This document shows, piece by piece, positions 31,717 through 35,507 of a stretch of DNA of 35,507 nucleotides (positions within the stretch are counted from its first letter, which is position 1; every line of letters starts with the position of its first letter). Source of the stretch: Acidobacteriota bacterium (GTDB taxonomy: Bacteria; Acidobacteriota; Terriglobia; Terriglobales; Acidobacteriaceae); assembly GCA_021780415.1 (NCBI GenBank), contig JAJXYW010000197.1:1-35507 (forward strand), in the 5' to 3' direction. The position numbers and the translations under genes were made by a program. Under the pieces are notes generated by a model. It had not been told where the DNA came from, made no database searches, and worked only from the letters and a program-made list of their open reading frames with translations.

Positions 31717-32643
31717 ATGAACGCAACGCCAGCAACGACCGCCCTGGAACAGGTTCGCCACGCCGCGCGCGTCGTGCGCGATGGCGCGCCGGTTGCGGGC
31801 GAGGTGATCGAGCACTGCACGGATTGCTGGTGCGCGGGGCTCGCGGAGGCGTTCGTCACCCCCGGCCTCGCGGTGGCGCGCGAGGCGCTCGGCGCCGCGG
31901 AGTTCGAGCGGCGCACCGCGGCCACGCCCGGTTGCGAGGTGGCCGGCCGGCTGGATGCCATCAGGCAGGAGAACGTCCAGAACCTGGAGCGCCTGGCCGC
32001 GATCCTGAACGACGGCGACGGCGCTCGGCCGGTCCCGGCGGTCCTGCTGGGCGATGCGGCCGTGCTGCTGTCGCTGTACCGGTCGCTGGCGGCGTTTCCG
32101 GCGAGGTTGTGGGTGGTGGCGCCCGCGGAGGGCACGAAACGAACCACGCGGTCGGCGACGGTCGCGGTGCTGTCGGGCGCGGCGTCCGACTTTTCGTTCG
32201 CAGGGGTCGGGCGGCTCGCGGGGCCGCTGCGCCGGTACTCGGCCCCGGTGACGGCCGGCGGACGGACGTGGCGCGTGCCGACCGGCGAGCTGCTGGTCAT
32301 GCTCATGGCGGCGCGCGTCGGTGATCCCGAGTCGTCGCCGACGCCGCCGCAGTGGCCGCACCTGGCGACGGCGCTGCTGGCGAGCCAGGACGCACTCGAC
32401 CATGGGCTGGTGCTGGCGTTGGCGGCCGAGCTGGACCTGGCGCCCAAGGTGCATCGCGGGCTGGCCGCGGCGCGCCAGCTCGTGCCCGAGTTGGGCCGGC
32501 ACTTCCCCGACCAGCGCCTCGAGATCCCGTGGTGGGAGCGCACGATCGCGCTGCCGATCGCGGCGCGCCGCCTGCTCAAGGAGTCGCTGGTCCCCGAGCG
32601 CCGAGCCCCGAGCCCAAGGGCGGGGTTCCGGGCCGCGTCCTGA
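31717..32643 (+). CDS. Divergent nucleotidyltransferase-like protein, C-terminus built from a repeat
   Basis: A 308-residue soluble, Ala/Leu/Arg-rich protein not recognised with certainty. The layout recalls the uncharacterised nucleotidyltransferase group near glycan loci (NTP_transf_5): PAVLLGDAAVLLSLYRSL then LWVVAPAEG, later VPTGELLVMLMAARVGD, WPHLATALLASQDALDHGLV and ALAAELDLAPKVHRGLAAAR. The usual acidic DLDL metal-binding motif is not visible, so any catalysis is doubtful. An N-terminal HCTDCWC could bind metal. The last residues RAPSPRAGFRAAS and the TGA stop lie in the first units of the 32-bp tandem array that follows. It has its own predicted promoter 69 bp after wecA. It could equally be an unrelated helical protein. 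Confidence 0.55.
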   Translation: MNATPATTALEQVRHAARVVRDGAPVAGEVIEHCTDCWCAGLAEAFVTPGLAVAREALGAAEFERRTAATPGCEVAGRLDAIRQENVQNLERLAAILNDGDGARPVPAVLLGDAAVLLSLYRSLAAFPARLWVVAPAEGTKRTTRSATVAVLSGAASDFSFAGVGRLAGPLRRYSAPVTAGGRTWRVPTGELLVMLMAARVGDPESSPTPPQWPHLATALLASQDALDHGLVLALAAELDLAPKVHRGLAAARQLVPELGRHFPDQRLEIPWWERTIALPIAARRLLKESLVPERRAPSPRAGFRAAS

Positions 32644-32898
32644 GCCTATCGGACGGGATCTCGACCGCGTCCTGAGCCTGACGGAGCGGGTTTCACCCGC
32701 CTCCTGAGCCCAGTGGAAGGGGTTTCAACCACCTCCTGAGCCTGGCGGCGGGCGTCGGCCGCGCCCTGAACCTGGCGGAGCGGGTTTCACCCGCCTCCTG
32801 AGCCCAGTGAAAGGGGTTTCAACCACCTCGTGAGCCTGGCGGCCGGAGGGTTGGCTGCCTCCTGAGCATAGCGGCGGGGTGTCGGCCGCGCCCTGAGC
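32608..32898. repeat. Nine-unit tandem array, about 32-bp period, with higher-order structure
   Basis: Units beginning (T/C)CCTGAGC or a near variant start at 32,638, 32,670, 32,702, 32,734, 32,764, 32,796, 32,828, 32,860 and 32,891. Several carry small palindromes (GCGGGTTTCACCCGC). Units 2-3 and 5-6 are nearly identical pairs (GGAGCGGGTTTCACCCGCC followed by CAGTGGAAGGGGTTTCAACC), showing duplication of a multi-unit block. A degenerate unit precedes, inside the coding sequence, and the gene's TGA is in unit 1. There are no unique spacers, so it is not CRISPR. Confidence 0.88.
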
Positions 32899-33164
32899 CA
32901 CGATAGCCGCGACCGGGAGGTGGCTGTCGAACCCGGGAATGGGCAACGTGAAGCACCGTGAGCTGTAGGTCGGCGAGAGACGGCCCCGGCGCCACGACGC
33001 CGGTGGACGAACGTGAGGCGCGCAACCAATGCGCGCCTTCGCTGTTTCTTGCACCCGCTTTGCTCCAACGTCCAGAACGGTAAAGCTCTGCGCCACGGTC
33101 GCTTCTGTGGAGCGCGCGCTCCGCGCGTGCTCTGCCCGGGGCGTGACGCTCGCCGCTGGAGGCA

Positions 33165-33470
33165 AAGCGCTCGCGGCGCGGAGAGACACGGCACTCCGCC
33201 CCGCCTGCGTTGCTCGGGTGCGATTGGCGCGGTGGGCGTGGGGGAGATCCTTCACTCGCTGCGCTCGCTCAGGATGACAGCGTAGGGGCAAGCCGATCTG
33301 CGCTCGCTCACGATGACAGCGCCACCGTCATCCTGAGGGAGCCGCGAAGCGGCGACCGAAGGATCTCCGCCTTCCGTCTCCGAGAAACTGCCCAGAAACG
33401 CCCCAGAAACTCCCGTTTCCTTCGCGGCTGGCGGCGTGGCTGCGTGCCTTACCACCAACACACAGGCAAC
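33165..33470 (-). repeat. Family B copy split by an insertion containing a family A palindrome
   Basis: GGCACTCCGCCCCGCCTGCG (33,190-33,209) should run straight into GCGTGGCTGCGTGCCTTAC, as it does at 30,331-30,360 and 33,521-33,551. Here the two parts are separated by about 220 bp (33,210 to about 33,430). The separating segment holds an AGATCC...AGGATGAC / GTCATCCTGAGG...AAGGATCT palindrome (33,245-33,369). Bases 32,900-33,165 show no gene and no repeat I recognise beyond TGTGGAGCGCGCGCTCC near 33,108, similar to bases 60-80. Confidence 0.7.
33245..33369. repeat. Family A palindromic repeat
   Basis: AGATCCTTCACTCGCTGCG...CTCAGGATGACAG (33,245-33,280) faces GTCATCCTGAGGGAGCC...CGAAGGATCT (33,327-33,366). 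It is nearly the same arrangement as the copy inside the broken dehydrogenase at 1,485-1,571. A shorter middle piece, GCGCTCGCTCACGATGACAG, lies at about 33,300. Confidence 0.85.
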
Positions 33471-33487
33471 GACACGACCGGTGACGA

Positions 33488-33572
33488 CGGCGCTCGGGGC
33501 TGGGAGGGACACGGCCCTCCGCCCCGCCTACGGCGTGGCTGCGTGCCTTACTACCAACACACAAGCTCCGTG
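33488..33572 (-). repeat. Second, uninterrupted family B copy (minus orientation)
   Basis: GGCGCTCGGGGCTGGGAGGG, then CACGGCCCTCCGCCCCGCC, then GCGTGCCTTACTACCAACAC and a partial repeat of the end motif (CCGTGCCTTACGACGGACAC). It directly follows the interrupted copy in the same orientation, so the two form a tandem pair of elements. It ends about 95 bp before the DUF218 gene. Confidence 0.75.
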
Positions 33573-33664
33573 CCTTACGACGGACACCCAGACCAGACGA
33601 CCTTGGCGACGAAGCGCCCGCCCGTCGTACGATAGCTGGAGAGGTCGTGGGGATCGAGGCCACC

Positions 33665-34426
33665 ATGGGCTACGAGATCAAGAAGGTAATTGAGTGGTTC
33701 CTGACGCCGCTGGGCATGTCGCTCGTCCTGGTCACGGCGGGGTTGCTGGTCAGTTGGGGCCGGCGCCATGGGCTGGGGCGAGCGTTGACCGCGGCGGGGT
33801 TGGCGGTGCTGCTGGTGTGCAGCATCGGCAACGTGGCCAGGGTCCTGAGCGCGCCGCTGGAGCACAGGTATCTCCCGCTGATGCCGGCGGCGCCGCTCGA
33901 GGGTGTGAGCGTCGTGGCGGTGCTCGGAGCTGGGTACGAGCCGCTTCCCGGCCGGCCGCCGACGGGCTGGTTGCAGGTGGCCGGCCTCGAGCGGCTGGTC
34001 GAGGGGGTCCGCGTGCTGCGGCTGGCGCCTAACGCCCGGTTCGTGGTGTCGGGGTGGGGTGAGCCGGGAGAGCCGTCGACGGCGGAGGTGATGGCCCAGG
34101 CGGCGATGTCGCTCGGAGTCGATGTTTCGCGAATCGTGCGGTTCGACACCACGCGCGACACCGCGGACGAGATCGCCGCATTGCGGAAGCTGGTGGGGAC
34201 GCAAAAGGTGGTGATCGTGACCTCGGCGGAGCACATGCCCCGGGCGATGCAGCTTGCGGCGCACGCCGGCCTCGACGCGATCGCGGCGCCCGCGCGCGTG
34301 GCGCTCGGCGGCGCGGCCCGCGGCTGGGGTGGCCTGGCGCCGTCGGTGTTCGCGCTCGAGCGCTCGACCACCGCGATCCACGAGTGGCTCGGCCGCTTGT
34401 GGGCGAGCCTGGTGGACGCGGCGTAG
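33665..34426 (+). CDS. ElyC/SanA/YdcF-family DUF218 membrane protein
   Basis: A 253-residue protein. Two N-terminal transmembrane segments (FLTPLGMSLVLVTAGLLVSW and LTAAGLAVLLVCSIGNVARV) lead to a periplasmic DUF218 domain: VSVVAVLGAGYEP, RLVEGVRVLRLAPNARFVVS, GWGEPGEPSTAEVMAQAAMS, RIVRFDTTRDTADEIAALRK and VVIVTSAEHMPRAMQLAAHA. This order matches E. coli ElyC/YdcF-type proteins, linked to envelope and lipid-carrier homeostasis, though the biochemical activity is poorly defined. That fits a locus drawing heavily on undecaprenyl phosphate. The ATG at 33,665 follows GAGG by five bases; the frame opens with GTG at 33,647. The gene runs directly into a purine-rich repeat. Confidence 0.87.
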   Translation: MGYEIKKVIEWFLTPLGMSLVLVTAGLLVSWGRRHGLGRALTAAGLAVLLVCSIGNVARVLSAPLEHRYLPLMPAAPLEGVSVVAVLGAGYEPLPGRPPTGWLQVAGLERLVEGVRVLRLAPNARFVVSGWGEPGEPSTAEVMAQAAMSLGVDVSRIVRFDTTRDTADEIAALRKLVGTQKVVIVTSAEHMPRAMQLAAHAGLDAIAAPARVALGGAARGWGGLAPSVFALERSTTAIHEWLGRLWASLVDAA

Positions 34427-34530
34427 GGGGCAGAGGGGCCCAGGAGCAGAGGGGCGGAGGAGCCGAGGAGCAGAGGAGCAGAGGAGCAGAGGAGCAGAGG
34501 GGCAGAGGGGCGGAGGAGCGGAGGCGCGGC
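34427..34530. repeat. Purine-rich GAGGAGCAGA tandem tract
   Basis: Repeated words GAGGAGCAGA and GAGGGGCAGA or variants run for about 100 bases immediately after the DUF218 stop, almost without pyrimidines other than C in GCAGA. The opposite strand would read CTCCTCTGCT. It could form triplex structures. Bases 34,531-34,640 show nothing recognised. GAGGCCGCGCAGCGGCCGAAGCAATCTCG at 34,636-34,664 is another palindrome-bearing repeat-like word. Confidence 0.75.
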
Positions 34531-34695
34531 GTCGCGCGAAGCCGTCATTGTTCAGAAAGTCTCCCGGACGCGGGGCCCGCTCCCTCGAGATCAGACTTTC
34601 ATGGTCCGGGGTGAGCCCGGGCTCATGAGGATTGCGAGGCCGCGCAGCGGCCGAAGCAATCTCGCAGGCATCCAGCGATAGCGTTGCGAGCCGGT

Positions 34696-34870
34696 CTGTG
34701 TGTTGGTAGTAAGGCACGAAGGCCCGTCAGGGCCGGAGTGCCGTTCTCGAGGTAGCGAAGGCAACACCCGTGGGGCGGACGTCTCGCCCGCCCAGCGATG
34801 GCCAGGGTGAACGACCTGTGCCAGCATGCCGGGCCAGCGCGCGGTCGCGACGGCCGCGCCACGGGATGGC
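34696..34870 (+). repeat. Family B element, left end and centre
   Basis: GTGTGTTGGTAGTAAGGCAC, then GGCCCGTCAGGGCCGGAGTG, GTGGGGCGGACGTCTCGCCC, GCGATGGCCAGGGTGAACG and CGCGGTCGCGACGGCCGCGC. This is the reverse complement order of 9,960-10,131 and shows that the outer and inner parts belong to one element. The expected second terminal repeat is not found before the hepT remnant, so this copy is truncated or degenerate on the right. Confidence 0.75.
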
Positions 34871-34912
34871 GCGGAGAAACCGGCGTACTGTCGGCTGCGT
34901 TTGCCCGTCTCG

Positions 34913-35280
34913 TCAGTCGGGTGGGACGCCCGGCCCAGTCTGCGACGCGAGCAAGGGCAACAGCGCGTGCTTCAAGGAAGGCAGGTCGCGCAGCACGGTG
35001 TTCCAGACGACCTCGAGGTTGACGCCGAAATAGTCGTGCACGAGGATGTCCCTGATGCCAGCCGCCTCGGTCCAGGGCACAGCAGGGTGACGCTTTCGAA
35101 ACGCGGCCGGCACCTTCTTGGCCGCCTCGCCAATGACCTCCAGGCACCGGATCACGGCAAGGTGTGTCTTCTCATCCCCGGCGAACGTCGCATAGTCGAG
35201 ACCCTAAGTCAGCCGGCACGCCTTGTCAGCGTACTCCGCCATGTCCCGCGGTAGTCGGCTGCATCACGCGGTGTCTTCAT
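34913..35280 (-). pseudogene. hepT: HepT-like (DUF86) HEPN RNase toxin, frameshift and nonsense
   Basis: The C-terminal 80 codons are intact HEPN toxin: VIRCLEVIGEAAKKVPAAFR, then the RNase motif Rx4HxY in RDILVHDYFGVNLEVVW. Upstream, the ATG at 35,280 (MKTPRDAADY) overlaps the mntA stop (ATGA). The frame then shifts near 35,250; the correct frame reads RDMAEYADKACRLT, a TAG at 35,204-35,206 where Gln is expected, then GLDYATFAGDEKTHLAVIR. Two lesions thus separate the start from the catalytic motif. A GTG at 35,153-35,155 could still give an N-terminally truncated protein with the Rx4HxY motif, but it would lack the first helices. Confidence 0.85.
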
Positions 35281-35507
35281 ACTTCGGTCACCTCGGCGAG
35301 GATGCGCCGGCCGATGGCCGGTCGAAGTGCGTCGCGCATGACGAGGTCCACTCGCCGCCCCAGGGCGCGCTCGAGTTCGTGCTTCAGTCGGACGAAGGCA
35401 AACAGTGTGGGTGTCTCGTTGAAGGAGACCAGGATGTCGATGTCGCTGCGGCGTGAGGCTGTGCCACGGGCGTACGATCCGAAGAGCCCGAGCGACCGGA
35501 TATGGTA
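35277..35507 (-). CDS. mntA: MntA-like minimal nucleotidyltransferase antitoxin, 5' end beyond the window
   Basis: The window ends inside this minus-strand gene; 76 codons are visible. They read SLGLFGSYARGTASRRSDID, then ILVSFNETPTLFAFV, VRLKHELERALGRRVDLVMR and a closing helix to TGA. The GSYARG...DID pattern is the nucleotidyltransferase active site of MNT antitoxins, which AMPylate the tyrosine of the HepT Rx4HxY motif. Its stop overlaps the hepT start by ATGA, the standard order of this pair. The visible part is undamaged, whereas hepT is broken. At least ten N-terminal residues are missing. Confidence 0.85.
   Translation of the reverse strand, partial: YHIRSLGLFGSYARGTASRRSDIDILVSFNETPTLFAFVRLKHELERALGRRVDLVMRDALRPAIGRRILAEVTEV

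Noticed and set aside
30100..32502. 800-codon open frame on the minus strand opposite wecA and the following gene
   Set aside because: It is rich in His/Arg/Asp/Pro and has no domain pattern. The opposite strand encodes a textbook WecA with all motifs. Long antisense frames are expected in G+C-rich coding DNA.
32608..32898. Possible CRISPR array
   Set aside because: The units are directly adjacent with no unique spacers, vary in sequence and have no cas genes nearby; it is a tandem repeat.
33210..33635. 141-codon open frame in the repeat-rich gap
   Set aside because: Its peptides (DPSLAALAQDD, YHQHTGND) are translations of the family A and B repeats.

Overview
The window is a G+C-rich bacterial chromosome segment, probably a metagenome contig. 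It is dominated by one large surface-polysaccharide locus. ADP-heptose biosynthesis genes, a family 9 (heptosyltransferase-type) glycosyltransferase, an ABC-2 O-antigen exporter (Wzm/Wzt) and a WecA-type initiator all point to a diderm (LPS-bearing) bacterium. I cannot assign a phylum from sequence alone. No tRNA, rRNA, CRISPR array, integrase or transposase gene was seen.

Layout. 1-2,700: toxin-antitoxin debris (intact-looking HicAB, a DUF433/DUF5615 pair whose toxin looks frameshifted) around a nucleotide-sugar dehydrogenase whose central part has been replaced by a repeat. 2,713-5,765: a DUF362 protein and a PaaK/CapK-like adenylate-forming enzyme. 5,766-6,814: a gene graveyard with the C-terminal end of an asparagine synthase and several repeat types. 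6,815-9,806: a tightly overlapping ADP-heptose cassette in which GmhA is fused to the adenylyltransferase half of HldE, followed by GmhB and a stand-alone HldE-type kinase. 9,807-10,228: a MITE-like palindromic element and a CACCAAA array. 10,286-27,857: the main plus-strand run, with a GT4, wzm, wzt, two methyltransferases, GT9, GT2, a chain of glycosyltransferases joined by 4-bp start/stop overlaps (one carrying two frameshifts), a polytopic polymerase-like protein, a NodU-type carbamoyltransferase and a further GT4. 27,890-30,103: a minus-strand epimerase and GT4. 30,487-34,426: wecA, a divergent nucleotidyltransferase-like protein behind a good sigma-70-type promoter, about 1 kb of repeats, and an ElyC/YdcF-like DUF218 protein. 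34,913-35,507: a minus-strand mntA-hepT toxin-antitoxin pair, with hepT broken and mntA cut by the window end.

Proposed working of the locus (inference): WecA starts a glycan on undecaprenyl phosphate. The GT4, GT2 and GT9 enzymes extend it, with ADP-heptose from the cassette as one donor. Methyl- and carbamoyltransferases decorate or cap it. Wzm/Wzt export it, with the Wzt C-terminal domain reading the finished end. The polymerase-like membrane protein suggests either a second Wzy-type glycan or a ligase-like role.

The most unusual features are the GmhA-HldE(C) fusion, and the density and variety of dispersed repeats: a terminal-inverted-repeat element, GTCATCCTGAG palindromes, 30- and 32-bp tandem arrays and CACCAAA arrays. 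These interrupt or replace coding sequence, donate a stop codon, and possibly add in-frame low-complexity inserts to several enzymes.
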